A stretch of DNA of 56,989 nt from Lactarius indigo (Eukaryota > Basidiomycota > Agaricomycetes > Russulales > Russulaceae), in contig JAFKAC010000222.1 in NCBI GenBank assembly GCA_025766275.1, positions 1 through 56,989 of the forward strand, given 5' to 3'. Numbering within the stretch: position 1 is the first letter of the stretch; every line of letters starts with the position of its first letter. Below, one piece after another: positions 1 to 10,513 of the stretch. Position numbers and translations under genes: made by a program. The notes beneath the pieces were generated by a model, which searched no databases, was not told the origin of the DNA, and worked only from the letters and a program-made list of their open reading frames with translations.

Positions 1-826
1 CCTCTCACCACTGCAACTGACCTGTGATAGTTTCTCTATGGTTGTCTATACCTCTTGTTCGAAGCGTATCCTATTGTCTTCTCACAAGGCCACAAGTTAA
101 ACGCTGGCGTATCTGGTCTGATGTTCCTTCCTGTCTCTTTGGGAAGCGTTGCTGGTGTCATAGTAGTGAGTCCACCCATTAGTTTCTTTTTCCATCATCG
201 ACCATCTGCATTAGTACCTGCTCTTCTTCAACCCTCGGTACGACCGGTACATTGAACAATATGCTCCCGCCAAAGTCCCACCGGAAGCACGTCTCGAAGT
301 CTCCTTATTTGTAGCGCCGTTATTCGCAATTTCATTTTTCTGGTTTGGGTGGACATCATATCCCTCCATATCCTTCTGGTCGCCTCTTATGGCAGGCGGC
401 TTGATGGGCTTTTCCATCTTTCTGCTTTTCGTGCGTGTTCCTCGATCGGGCTGCCTATCAGATGCTGACGGTTACCGGTATAAGCTTTCCTTGATCAATT
501 ACACTGTAGACGCGTATCTATTTGCGGCTGCGTCTGCTTTGGCGGCTAGTACTGTGTCACGTAGTATATTCGGCACCGTCTTCCCAGTGAGCACGAACCC
601 CATTACTTTGGAAGCTTGGTTGTTTGATTTTGACCCCTCCCAGCTCTTTGCACGACAGATGTTCGAGACCTTAAACCCTCGTTGGGCGTCGACTCTTCTA
701 GGATTCATTGCCATGGCATTGATCCCCATCCCCATTGTGCTTCGACGGTACGGGTCATATCTACGCGCCAGATCTAGGTTCGCGCCGAGTGCGCCCCCTG
801 CCAAAGCAGGAGAATCCTCTGTATAA
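1..826 (+). CDS. MFS multidrug/polyamine-type (DHA1) transporter, 3' part
   Basis: Partial gene; the 5' end lies left of the window. An acceptor AG at 29-30 opens the first visible exon. Exons read in phase as 31-165, 215-430, 485-586 and 644-826 (stop TAA 824-826). The introns are 49, 54 and 57 nt. The first exon begins FLYGCLYLLFEAYPIVF, a transmembrane motif of fungal DHA1 drug/H+ antiporters. Further hydrophobic helices follow (LFVAPLFAISFFWFGW, MAGGLMGFSIFLLF, an Ala/Ser-rich helix, ASTLLGFIAMALIPIPIVL). The tail is short and basic with RRYGSYLRARSRF, also typical. The expected role is proton-coupled export of drugs, polyamines or metabolites at the plasma membrane; substrate cannot be told. 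The stop lies 257 bp from the transposon's left end, so the coding region is not interrupted. Confidence 0.88.
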
Positions 827-1083
827 CCTCGCCAACCGGAAACACATTTTACTTTATGAAGCGGTGGTATAACACCGCATACATTATCCCGCATCTTTCC
901 TCCACGGATTCTATGATCGCATGATACTTATTACTATACACGGGCTGTTTCGCTCACTCGCAGTGGCCTCATAGCTTTGTTCTGAATAAAATACCTGTTG
1001 CGCCTGTAATATAAAATCTACCACTGCCACTCCGCGTGTGAGTCAGAAGAAAAACCGATCTCACACGTTTACTGGTTCTGATA

Positions 1084-1110
1084 CAGCGGGTTTCATAACG
1101 ATAGATACCT
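1084..1110 (+). repeat. Left terminal inverted repeat
   Basis: These 27 bp, starting CAGCGGGTTTCATAACG, are the exact reverse complement of 5474-5500. The TA duplication lies at 1082-1083. A second CAGCGGGGTTT copy starts at 1130, a likely additional transposase contact. Confidence 0.95.
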
Positions 1111-1592
1111 TACGACGATTTTTTACACACAGCGGGGTTTGAATGGGCGTTTCGGCAACCACGCCGAGTTTTCTTGCCAAAAAAACTAATTATATTAATT
1201 AAAAAATGAATATATATAATGCACTTATCATTTGAGATGCTGTTTTCAAGACGAAGTCATACAATGGGCACTACGCGAGGTTGCTGCTTTACGCGGGGGA
1301 CAGTCCGATGAAATAGGATGGATAGTCATATGGAATATATCTACTACACGTCTGGTCGTCAAGAGAATGTCGGCATACACATGGCTCGCACGCGGTGGAA
1401 AACATGACTCAATTGGCCTTCGGAAAAGTGGCCACCAGCACAACTCGCGTCGTCAACAGAAACCCATCGTTGCCTTTGTAAATAGAATAGGCTTGCAGCC
1501 GCAGTGTTTGAAAGTTGAAACAGGGGACTGGCGAGTCTAGCGACGGGGAAGGGGGGCATTCGACGCGGGCAAGTGAACCCTGAAATGGAGGG

Positions 1593-1599
1593 TATAAAA
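1593..1599 (+). promoter_or_regulatory. TATA box of the transposon accessory gene
   Basis: A TATAAAA motif at 1593-1599 lies about 60 bp upstream of the ATG at 1655. A start site some 30 bp downstream of the TATA box would fall near 1622-1630, which favours the 1655 ATG over the one at 1622. Confidence 0.5.
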
Positions 1600-1654
1600 G
1601 GTGAGCACGTTTACTGAAAGAATGATACAGAAAGGATCATTGACATACCTAGAC

Positions 1655-3959
1655 ATGTCCCCTACTCGACGTCATCGAAAGAGTGCACGTAACTCATCCA
1701 AGCAGCCACAGTCTCGTGTGCGCAAAGTCACCCTACGTCTGCCGCAGCCAGACTCGTCGCCATCACCTGCTCCAGGCTCGCTGCCGCCGATGTCACCGCC
1801 GCCACCTGAGGTCTTGCCTGAGGTCCCTCACTTGCCTCTAACTCCTCACTTGCCTCCGCATCTGCCGCCCTCAGTGGCAGGCCTCCCTGTTCTGAACAAC
1901 AGTCAGCACATCTTTGCTGGCCTGCCTGCGAATGCACCGCCGACCTACGCACACCCTTACGGTCCAACGTTCTACCCACCGGCATACCCGCCAGTCTCGT
2001 ATCACCACAGCTATGGTCCTGGCATTAGCGCTGCACCGCATCAGCCATGGGGTTACGCACAATACCCCATGGCTCCTCCACCAGGTCCTTTCCTGATGGA
2101 TCTGCCGGCTCCCCTGGATGCCACAACTGGCGAGGAAGGTTCGCCCACTGCACGCGACACGCGTGGTCATGTTGTCAATGGGCCAGACGATCGGGCAGCT
2201 CTTGGGCGCGGGAATGGTGGGGGTGTGGGCACCAATGGTGCTGCTTCGTTGTCGACTGCAGCTGCCCGGCCAGGGAGGTCCTACCCCAACAAAGAGATCA
2301 GCGCAGGAAGTGAGTATCACATACCTTCATCCCGGGAAGTTAGCGGCTGATATCATTGAAGTCTGGGAATTCCGCGTTGAGGTGGTAGATGAGAACATTA
2401 AACATACCTTCAATGCTCATACCGACATGAAGTGGTATGAATTTCTCGACGAAGTACACCGGCACTTTGAAAAGCCGCGCAGTGAAGTACGAGTGGGGTT
2501 CCGGATCAGCGGAGACGCCGGCGCGATGTCATACCTCGCATCAGAGTACGATTGGGATGATGCAATTGCCCGGCTGATGGGAAAGGTGCGGTCTGCGCGG
2601 ACGCGCGCTGTGTCGATGGAGATCAAAAACATGGTCAGTGATTGCGTGTCACTATAACACAGAGGATGCACTGACCTTTCATACCTCCAGCGACCGTCCA
2701 TAACGTCGAAGGCACATGGCACCAAGAAGGGGAAGGAAAAACGTCGTCGCGAAGACGACATTCCCCCTGAGCCAACCCCAGATATGCTGGACCACATCCT
2801 GGAGTTGCGACAACACCTCCTCTGTGCGACGCACTCCAAACCCGGAAAGAAGGCGTACTGCGCGATTGAGCAGTCGGGAGAGAATGGAAAGGGAGGGCAC
2901 AAAGAGTTGACGGATGAGGAAATCAGCCTGTGGGCGAAGCACATTGTGAGTGACATATCCTCGAACAAGCGTAACAGAAGACTTACCTAGTTCCAGTCGC
3001 TCAAGAAAACGAACAAGTTTACTCGACCGAATGTGAAGACCTTTGATTACCCAGCAACCAAAAAGTCTCGAACCACACATGCACCGCCAGAGGTGCATGT
3101 GTCCGTCAATATCACACCTACGCTAGGAGTAGGCAGTTCAAAGGTGCAGGCAACATATGTGCCATCACGCACCGTGTCACCTGCTCCAAGCCCATCAGAT
3201 TCCGATGTAACGCCTACACGAGGAAGCCCCGCGGTGCAAGCGTTGGACATGGTGCCGGGCCCATCGCCGCCCTCCCCAAGTCTGTCAGTACCCGCGCAAC
3301 CCAACAATAACACCATACCTATGCCAGGGCCCATCGTGCCCGTACCGGGTCCCATTGTACCTGCACCGGAGCCTGTCACCGTGCCAGTGCCAGTGCCCAT
3401 CGTACCCACACCGGGGCACATCGCGCCAATACCTCTGCAGGTCGTGCACCCGTCACTCCTGCTCGTCCTTCTTGATGCGCTTGGTACCTTGACTGTGCCA
3501 TCGTTGATGGACGTCCTACTGCTCATGGATATTCACCATCCAGTTGGCCCACGGCATGTCAGTCTACGCGAGGAGTTAGAGGAAATGGGTATAGTGGACG
3601 TCGTGGATTTGTACTCACTTCCAGTCGAGCTCCTTGCGACGTTCGGGTGGCTGAGACAAAGCAGTGCCCGCCGCCTCCAAGAATTTTGCCACGATAGATT
3701 CCTATTCCCTCTCGGATTTGTAGAGGAGATTATCAGCGATAATCGCACGGGATTGAACGACTCACCTTTTACCCAACAGATGGGAGTGTCCGACTCAGAG
3801 GACGGCCAACCCATTGACAATGTTGTTGATGTGGTTCAAACATGGCTTGAGGAAGTTGAGATACCGGAGGAGATCGAGGGAAGCCAGATGAGTGTGAGGT
3901 CAGGCGAGGTGGATGAGGGTGAGGAAAACGGTGACATGGCAACGTCGCAGGAGGTGTGA
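1655..3959 (+). CDS. Transposon-borne accessory protein, Pro-rich with PB1-like region
   Basis: Exons join in phase as 1655-2309, 2362-2633, 2691-2945 and 2991-3959 (introns 52, 57 and 45 nt), giving about 716 aa. An upstream in-frame ATG at 1622 is possible. Order of regions: basic N-terminus (SPTRRHRKSARNSSK); long Pro-rich stretch; folded region of about 90 aa beginning WEFRVEVV and ending with the Asp-Trp-Asp helix YDWDDAIARLMGKVRSARTR, resembling a PB1/ubiquitin-like fold; basic NLS-like KKGKEKRRRE; Cys/His segment (CATHSKPGKKAYC) ending in LTDEEISLWAKHI; Pro-Val-rich linker; C-terminal helical region (LREELEEMGIVDVVDLYS) with SAM-like character; acidic tail. It has no transposase, helicase or protease motif. 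The architecture resembles uncharacterised proteins I recall as abundant in mushrooms; the domain names are my inference. It is convergent with the transposase gene. Confidence 0.75.
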
Positions 3960-4182
3960 GGAAGCTTGGTCAGCTGTCCCACGGCCCCAATCCCCAATCC
4001 CCAACGCGTATCCCCCAGCGCGTATATGTACGTATTTGGTCGGTAGCTTTTCCCACGTGGTTTGACGCACCCGCGCCATCGTATACGCACTGTAATCCTT
4101 CAAATTCAATGTTTTATATTTCACCAATCTGAGCGTCCACCAGCTCGCGTACACAAAAAACGAGTAGATACAAAAAAAGAAT

Positions 4183-5264
4183 TTAAGCTGTAGGTTGGTA
4201 CCCGCAATGGCTGTACCAACCCTTCGCGTCATCCGGTGTGACGGAATGAACCGCCTCCCAAAGCGCATTGTAAACGCTACCATCGTCGGACTCGAGTTCT
4301 GCATTGACGCGAGAGCGGTTCGCGCGTAGCCAAGCCTTGATGGACGAGAAGGCCAGCTCGATCGGGTTGAGGTCCAGCGAATAGGCGGGAAGGTAGATGA
4401 GGCGTGCGCCGTGTCCCTCAACTAATTCACGAATCCCGTCCACCTTGTGAATTGAGGCGTTGTCGATGACGAGGACTGAATTAGGCAATGGCCACTCGTT
4501 CATGTGCAGGAGAAGCCCTTGAACAAATCGTCGAAAGTGGTCGCCGGTAATCGCATTCTCGACGATCTCAAGGTGTAGAATTCCGTTTAGGGAGAGAGCG
4601 GGCAACATCGAATACTTAGTACCGCGAAGGAAAAACTCGAAGCGGCGAGCACGCTCGCCACGGATTGACCACGCGTACGGCCTCCTCAAAGTCAATCGGT
4701 TGAAATGACTCTCGTCAGCGAAGACGAGCTGCTCTGGTCGGAAATGCGTAGCAATGATCCCCATATAATCTTCGCGGTCTTGTTCGTTTCGCTCGAGAGC
4801 GGGGCGTGTGACCTATTGTTTGATGTTAGTATGAGAATGATGGAGCTGATGGATGGACACGCACTGTTTTCATTGTGTATCCCTCCCTTTTGAGGGAACG
4901 CATAATCGTTGGAAGTGAAACCTCAACGTCGCAGGTTTCCCGGAGCTCCGTCTGCAGCTCCACAAGCGCGATGTCGGGCTGACGCTCAACGGTGTCGCGG
5001 AGGAACTAAGAAGGTGAGACAATGTCTAGGCCCGAGGTATTCCATACATACCTTAATCTGCACAGCGGTGAGTACGCGCGGGCGACCATTGTCGATTGGT
5101 GGGGGGGGATACGAGTTCCCTGTCTTGCGGTACTGGCTGCGCCACCTTTTGAGCGTCGGGACACTAATCCCAGTGTACTCGAAGACTTCCGAGTCACGCA
5201 GTCCCTGAAGGGACATTGCTAGGGCTTGCTCTTTGAGTTCGTTGGAAATATGACGGCGAACCAT
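4183..5264 (-). CDS. Tc1/mariner DD34E transposase
   Basis: Three exons on the minus strand, 5264-5052, 5005-4865 and 4812-4183, splice in phase (introns 46 and 52 nt) to give 327 aa. The start MVRRHISNELKEQA was chosen because it opens the helix-turn-helix region (ALAMSLQGLRDSEVFEYTGI, then SVPTLKRWRSQYRKTG). The second exon adds the homeodomain-like linker (TELRETCDVEVSLPTIMRSL). The catalytic domain (DDE_3 family) has D151 in VFADESHF, D235 in LVIDNASIHK and E270 in LDLNPIE, with exactly 34 residues between the last two, hence DD34E. It would bind the TIRs, excise the element and insert at TA. There are no stops or frameshifts, so it is potentially active. The catalytic domain resembles fungal DDE_3 transposases. 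Confidence 0.95.
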
Positions 5265-5473
5265 GGAAGAAGAGTGAGGAAGAGATGCAGAGGGGAGTCG
5301 CAATAGAGAAGTCATCTTGGTTGTGATGGAGGGGTTGCGACGCCGGCAAAAGCTGACAACTATTTCATAACCCCAATACGGCAAGATAACCCAATTGCCA
5401 GAGAATTTTCCCTCGACTTAATTATGAACCCCGCACTGAAGTTTTGGGAGTCCGCTTGTGTATCCAAAATGGG

Positions 5474-5500
5474 AGGTATCTATCGTTATGAAACCCGCTG
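5474..5500 (-). repeat. Right terminal inverted repeat
   Basis: Exact inverted copy of 1084-1110, followed by TA at 5501-5502. An imperfect internal copy of the core (GCGGGGTTCATAA on the minus strand) lies at about 5422-5434. Confidence 0.95.
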
Positions 5501-5526
5501 TAAGAACCTGATTATGACTGATTTAG

Positions 5527-5554
5527 TCAAGCCGAGTTGATGCTCTCGGCTTGA
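5527..5554. repeat. 10-bp perfect inverted repeat upstream of the GGT gene
   Basis: TCAAGCCGAG at 5527-5536 and CTCGGCTTGA at 5545-5554 form a perfect stem with an 8-nt loop, 25 bp outside the transposon and about 150 bp before the GGT start codon. It could be an operator-like palindrome or an RNA hairpin in the leader; function unknown. Confidence 0.5.
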
Positions 5555-5703
5555 GGAAAAATCGTTCTCCCTCCCTGTTTTTTCTCATGTGGCCATGTGC
5601 CGAGGCAGACGAATACCCACGGATAATGTCGGATACAATTTATACGTGCCGTATAATCGTGGAGGTGGACATATGCCGTAGATATTCTTCTCTGTCGTTT
5701 ATC

Positions 5704-8381
5704 ATGGCCACGTCCTCTTCAGTAAAGGTTGACTGGTCTAAGGTTGATAATCCCGAGCTTATCCTCCAGCGATTCCCTAGTCGGCGATCCGTCGTGTATG
5801 GAACGAAAGGCGTTGTTTCTTCATCCCAGCCATTGGCCACGGAGGCAGGGCTAGAGATACTGAGAAAAGGCGGAAATGCCGGTACGGACACATGCAACGC
5901 CACTGGATCGCCACACGTTGGGAGACTGACTGCATCGCTCAGCGGATGCCGCAGTCGCAACTTCCGCGGCGCTGAATGTGACTGAACCGAGTTGCTGCGG
6001 AATCGGAGGGTGCGTACCGCAGTGTTGAGATCGTCACCGTAGCATAAGCTTTCCACCGAACAATTTTCTATAGTGACGCCTTCTGTCTTTTTTACGACGC
6101 CACAAAGCGGAGTGTCAAAGCGCTGAACGGCTCCGGTCGCGCGCCTGAGAAGCTGAGCATCGAATACCTTCGTTCGCGCGGCGTCACCGGGAGAATCCCA
6201 CCGACGGACCTCAATTCTGTGACGGTACCGGGTTCGTGGATCCTAAGGCAGTGATATACAGGCTCCGAAGTACTGATTGATGTACAGGTGCCGCCGCCGC
6301 GTGGGTCGACACAGTGGAGGTGCTTGGAAGCGGGAAGCTAAGCTTGGCAGAAGTCTTGGAGCCAGCGATCCGTCTCGCTGAAGAAGGGTACTTGCATCCG
6401 TGTTCCCAAAAAGGTCGCTAAGCTGACCCGGCATTAAAAATAGCGTCCCTGTGTCTGAGATACACAGCTATTGGGTTCGAATCTCCATGTTACTAAGCCC
6501 CACACCGGCGCTGCTGAATTGCGGACATAGTGGCAACAATCTGAAGACCTCATCAAGGACGCCTCGCCCAATGGGCATGAGATGCTTCTTGAAGGGAAGG
6601 CCCCCCTCCCCGGCCAAATCATGAAATTCCCAACCCTAGCGAAGACCTTTCGCGCACTTGCCGAGCACGGCAAGGATGGGTTCTACAAGGGCCGAGTCGC
6701 TGAAGCCATCATAGAGTTAGTCAAGAGCAAAGGCGGTGTTATGGAGCTTGAAGACCTCGAAAAGCACACCAGCACGTTCGTCGAACCCATCAAGTATACA
6801 TATGGTGGAGAGGTGACAGTTTATGAGGTGACCCTTCCATCCCTGTCCATGTGACTGGTAGTTCTAAATACAACGTCCTCAGTGCCCACCCAATGGACAA
6901 GGTAGCACAGGATTGAAATAGGCAGCAATGCAGAGTGGATTAACCTTCCTCGGACAGGGATCACCGCACTCATAGCACTGGGAATCTTGGAGAGCATCCA
7001 AGAGCAAGGCCTTGTCGGAGACCTGCTAAAAATGGACCACAACTCCGCAGAGTACCTTCACACACTGGTGGAGGCTTTGAGGTTAACCTCATGCACTTCT
7101 CTGCACGTGGTTCGGCACTAATACCAAGGTCACAGACTCGCCTTTGCAGGTGATTCTCCATCGGTTTACTGGGTGGTTCCAATTAAGATTTTGTGATCGT
7201 AGATAGTCAGTACTACGTCACTGACCCCGATGTCCAGCACGTTCCAGTTGAGGAACTCTTGAGTAGGGTGCGTTTGTTACCCCTAGGCTATCCCGATGGG
7301 CTTCATATCTGGAACGGTTGTAGGAATATCTCGCGTCCAGAGCAGCTCTCTTTAACCCGAAGAAGGCTGATCCCCGGGTAATTCATGTAGGTTTTCACTC
7401 TAAGTAACGCCCGCTCTTAGTTGAGCGTCTTGTAAAGGGTAACCCAGTCCAGTCGTCGGACACGGTCTATTTCTCTGGTATGCGTTGGAGTGTTCGTCCA
7501 AAGAGAAACGCTAGCTCATTCTTTTGTAGTCACGGATCAGTGGGGGAACGCATGTAGTTTCATCCAGAGCAATTATCACGGTACGTCTGCTAGCTCGTGC
7601 GCAGGCCGATTGTGCTGACTACGTTGGTCAGGTTTTGGGACTGGAGGTACGACCCCAGAGTGATCCTGTGCCGGAAAGGCTCTGAAGTACCCCAAAAGCT
7701 GTGCCGAAGGGTTGTGGCTTCACCCTGCAGAACCGTGGCGCTGGGTTTGTGTTGAAAGAAGGACATCCAAATGCTCTCAAAGTACGTAAGCTCGTTCTGT
7801 GACTCAATTCGGCTGATCTTCTTCAGGGGGGCAAACGTCCATACCATACAATAATACCTGCACTCGCAACTCGAGGCGATGATCTTTTGATGTCGTATGG
7901 TGTGATGGGGGGCTTCATGCAGGTAAATTACTGCTACTGCATCACAAAACCCAATAAGCTGACACCCCGTCAGCCTCAAGGGCATGTTCAAGTGCTCTTG
8001 AACATGTTGCGAGGCTTCAGCCCGCAAGCAGCTGTCGACGCACCTCGGTTCTGCATATCCGCGGAAACTCCAGATGCCGTTGTAAGGAATGAAGGTCATG
8101 TTAGCGAGATAAATAGTGAAGTGTATTTCGAAGAGGGAATATCTTCGGACACTGTGGAGAAACTTAGAGGTAAGCGACTTCGGGATGAACGTTTAAGTTG
8201 CGCCTAATGTCACATGCGATTATCAGCCATGGGACACGATGCTCGCATTCTCTCGGGATTCGCAAGGGGTATGTTCGGGCGTGGACAGGTAATTCAAAAG
8301 ATCAAAGACAAATCTGGTAGGACGGTGTGGGCAGCTGGGTCTGACCCCCGTGCAGACGGGTATGCGGCTGCACATATCTAA
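5704..8381 (+). CDS. Gamma-glutamyltranspeptidase-family protein (18 exons)
   Basis: Eighteen exons join without phase breaks (5704-5881, 5943-6009, 6074-6231, 6288-6387, 6444-6474, 6531-6827, 6883-6901, 6958-7081, 7136-7149, 7203-7267, 7324-7377, 7426-7477, 7530-7580, 7632-7646, 7699-7781, 7827-7922, 7974-8169, 8227-8381) for 584 aa. Family landmarks: [21 protein letters not shown], then [57 protein letters not shown]; and the SSDT segment, where Thr382 aligns with the autoprocessing/catalytic threonine. [17 protein letters not shown] and the final [10 protein letters not shown] are conserved. The enzyme cleaves gamma-glutamyl bonds of glutathione-like substrates after self-cleavage into two subunits. 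No clear signal peptide is seen, so location is uncertain. Several exons are only 14-19 nt. The transposon ends 203 bp upstream of the start codon. Confidence 0.93.
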
Positions 8382-8468
8382 TTCGAATGCTGCTGTATAA
8401 GAGGTTGATTATGAGGGCTCCATGTCAACGCCTAGACACGTGACCTGTAGGATTCGAGGGATTCAAGA

Positions 8469-10153
8469 CTACATCCTTCTCTGGCGCTCTGCGCCGACTG
8501 TGAGGGATTGAATTAGAAAAGCCACCTCATCGCACAACGAAATGCACGAACTCATTTGGCTCGACCTGTATTCTCGAAGCTTTTTTGTCCGATCATAACC
8601 ACTGATCTGGCCCCATCCACTAAAGGGCAACACAATCGCCGTCATATTATCCGAACTACCCATCTCCTCGGCGAACGAGAGTATGCGCTTCGCAGCATGC
8701 CTGGGGCTCGTCGCTCCACGAGCGAGATCCACTATTTCTTGGTCTGACACAACGGACGAGACACCGTCTGAGACCAGAACCATGAAAGCCCAATCACGGC
8801 CTATGACTTGATGTCAGAAATTATTGGAGGTTGACGGATGCACTAACCCTCAACGAGTTTTGTTTTAACCTCGGGCTCCGCCGTAACTCCCCAGGGCTTC
8901 CACTTCAAGTCTCCCAGGCTAAACAATCGGCGACGTCAAGATGTGGACTAAAGGGATGAACGCACCTCCGTGTATTTTCAAGAGCACCCATCCACCTTTA
9001 CACCGATAAACCGCCGGTATTTCAGAAAAGACTGAGTGACGCACCGAGCATCTCCAAAGGAGTCGGTGATTACACCCGTACCCATCATTCGCCTTAAACG
9101 GGTTGACTCGACTCGCCCCTCTGCACGATGGTTCTCAGTCATTGCGCGGGCCAAACCACCATGTGTTGAACACAGCAGAACGCGGGTATCGCTTTCAAGT
9201 TTGTCGTTCTAAGTCCTTGAGTCACAACGAAACAGAAGGTAAGCACACCCAACATGCACGACAGTCAAGGCAATCTTCTGCGCAGAGAAGAAGGGAGTTG
9301 AAGGGGTATCGAGGGAGTGGAGGATAGCAACGGAGGCCGTGGATCCGCATACTTTAGCAGCAGCTTCTGCTTCGAGGTTCCTGTCCACCTGTTGCGGCAA
9401 GAGTCTCGGCTTTGTCAGAGGGAATACTCATGAGGTAGCGCGTACCTCAAAAAAAGCGAGAGTAGCCCTCGCATGGAGATCCATTTCCCCTGTGCTTTCC
9501 GAAGACGGATTAATCCAGGGGGAAAGCAGACCGCCACTGAAGCGTTTGAAATATCCTCCGAACTCCTTGACGTATGCAAACATTTCGGGGATTTGAGATT
9601 TGTTAGCTGACTCTAGGAGGCCATGCAATTCTTGGCGTAGATATTGTGACACAGTTGAACCACCGTGCCTACAATTCCCGAGCGATGAGTCCTGAGGGTG
9701 CGTTACTGGCTGCGCAACTCACCCATCGTATATACCTACAAATACGGCTTGTCTGGAGAATGGATGGCCGACGCTTTCTGGATCCCATTCTATGCCAAGT
9801 TGTTTGGAAACAGTCAGGCGTAGTTCCTGAGGATCCAAGGACAGTGTTGCAAAGGAATGGAAGTCCTCTTGGTAGCTGATAGCTAACAGTCAGTATTTGA
9901 AATGTTGACGGGCGGAGGGCTCACGCTCGCTCTCCGCGGGAGTTTGCTACACCGATCACTTTGGGCGAAGATAACGGGACGCGTGCGGTGCCACCACCTG
10001 GAATACAATACCGAATTGAGCCACCAAAACGTCTGCCGAGCAACGCCGATCACCTGGGGTTGCATAGCGCACGTAGTCATGATATAATGCATGGCGGGGG
10101 AGCACACCAGACGCGCGAGGACGACGCCAAGTGCGAAGGATTCGATAGGCCAT
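8469..10153 (-). CDS. PTC6: Mitochondrial-type PP2C protein phosphatase
   Basis: Minus-strand gene of about nine exons. The chosen ATG (10153) opens an Arg-rich, acid-free leader (MAYRILRTWRRPRASG) suitable for mitochondrial import. PP2C signatures follow in order: GVANSRGERAYQEDFHSF, FVGIYDGHGG (metal-binding Asp), CGSTASVAIL, then HVG spliced to DTRVLLCST, TDSFGDAR, SLGDLKWKPWG, VLVSDGVSSVVSDQE and GSSDNMTAIVLP. The terminal GAERQRRM matches the tail I recall for fungal Ptc6-type proteins. The enzyme is an Mn/Mg-dependent Ser/Thr phosphatase; yeast Ptc6 acts on mitochondrial pyruvate dehydrogenase and in mitophagy. Whether the last ~50 nt before GAERQRRM are spliced is unclear; both readings stay open. 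Assignment to Ptc6 rather than Ptc5 is inference. Confidence 0.88.
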
Positions 10154-10513
10154 TCAAGCAAGCCTTTTCATCACTGTCCGAGGGAACGACAAGAACGTAG
10201 ACGCTAAACCGAAATGTGGTGGGGACGGGTGCAACGTGGTTCCTGGGACAATTATGGTACAACGAGAACGGGGTTTGCCCTTTTGCCCCACGTCTTGTCA
10301 TGAACACGCGCCAGGCACATCAACGCAGTTCCTGAGAAATACAGCGCCGAAAATTCAAAGCAGTGTAACTTATTCGCCGGGAAATATCCATCGCACTCAA
10401 AAAAGGACAAACTCGCCACTCAAGTGCCAAGTTGAGCGTCTGGAAATGTCATATAAACACTCTCTGCTTCTTTAGCGCGCTGCTGGCGTGTCTATCCCAC
10501 CCCTCCACCCCAT

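Larger units (their letters stand above)
1084..5500. mobile_element. Tc1/mariner-class DNA transposon with accessory gene (4.4 kb)
   Basis: A 27-bp perfect inverted repeat (left 1084-1110, right 5474-5500) bounds a 4417-bp segment. TA dinucleotides lie directly outside both ends (1082-1083 and 5501-5502), as expected for Tc1/mariner target-site duplication. Inside are two convergent genes: a DD34E transposase on the minus strand and a longer multi-exon gene on the plus strand. Subterminal copies of the GCGGG(G)TT(T)CATAA core occur near both ends. The transposase has no internal stop and the repeats are identical, so the copy is probably young. Most autonomous Tc1/mariner elements are 1.3-2.5 kb with one gene; the extra length here is the accessory gene. 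The element sits between the MFS gene and the gamma-glutamyltranspeptidase gene. Confidence 0.92.

Noticed and set aside
1232..1540. 102-codon plus-strand frame near the transposon's left end
   Set aside because: No family character, no splice context, opposed by equal-sized frames on the other strand; probably promoter DNA of the accessory gene.
6474..6486. GGTTCGAATCTCC resembles a tRNA T-arm
   Set aside because: No matching acceptor stem, D-arm or anticodon arm is found upstream; it lies in intron 5 of the GGT gene.
7371..7430. Apparent frameshift in the GGT gene
   Set aside because: Using the acceptor GTTGAG at 7425 gives a normal 48-nt intron and keeps the frame; not a break.
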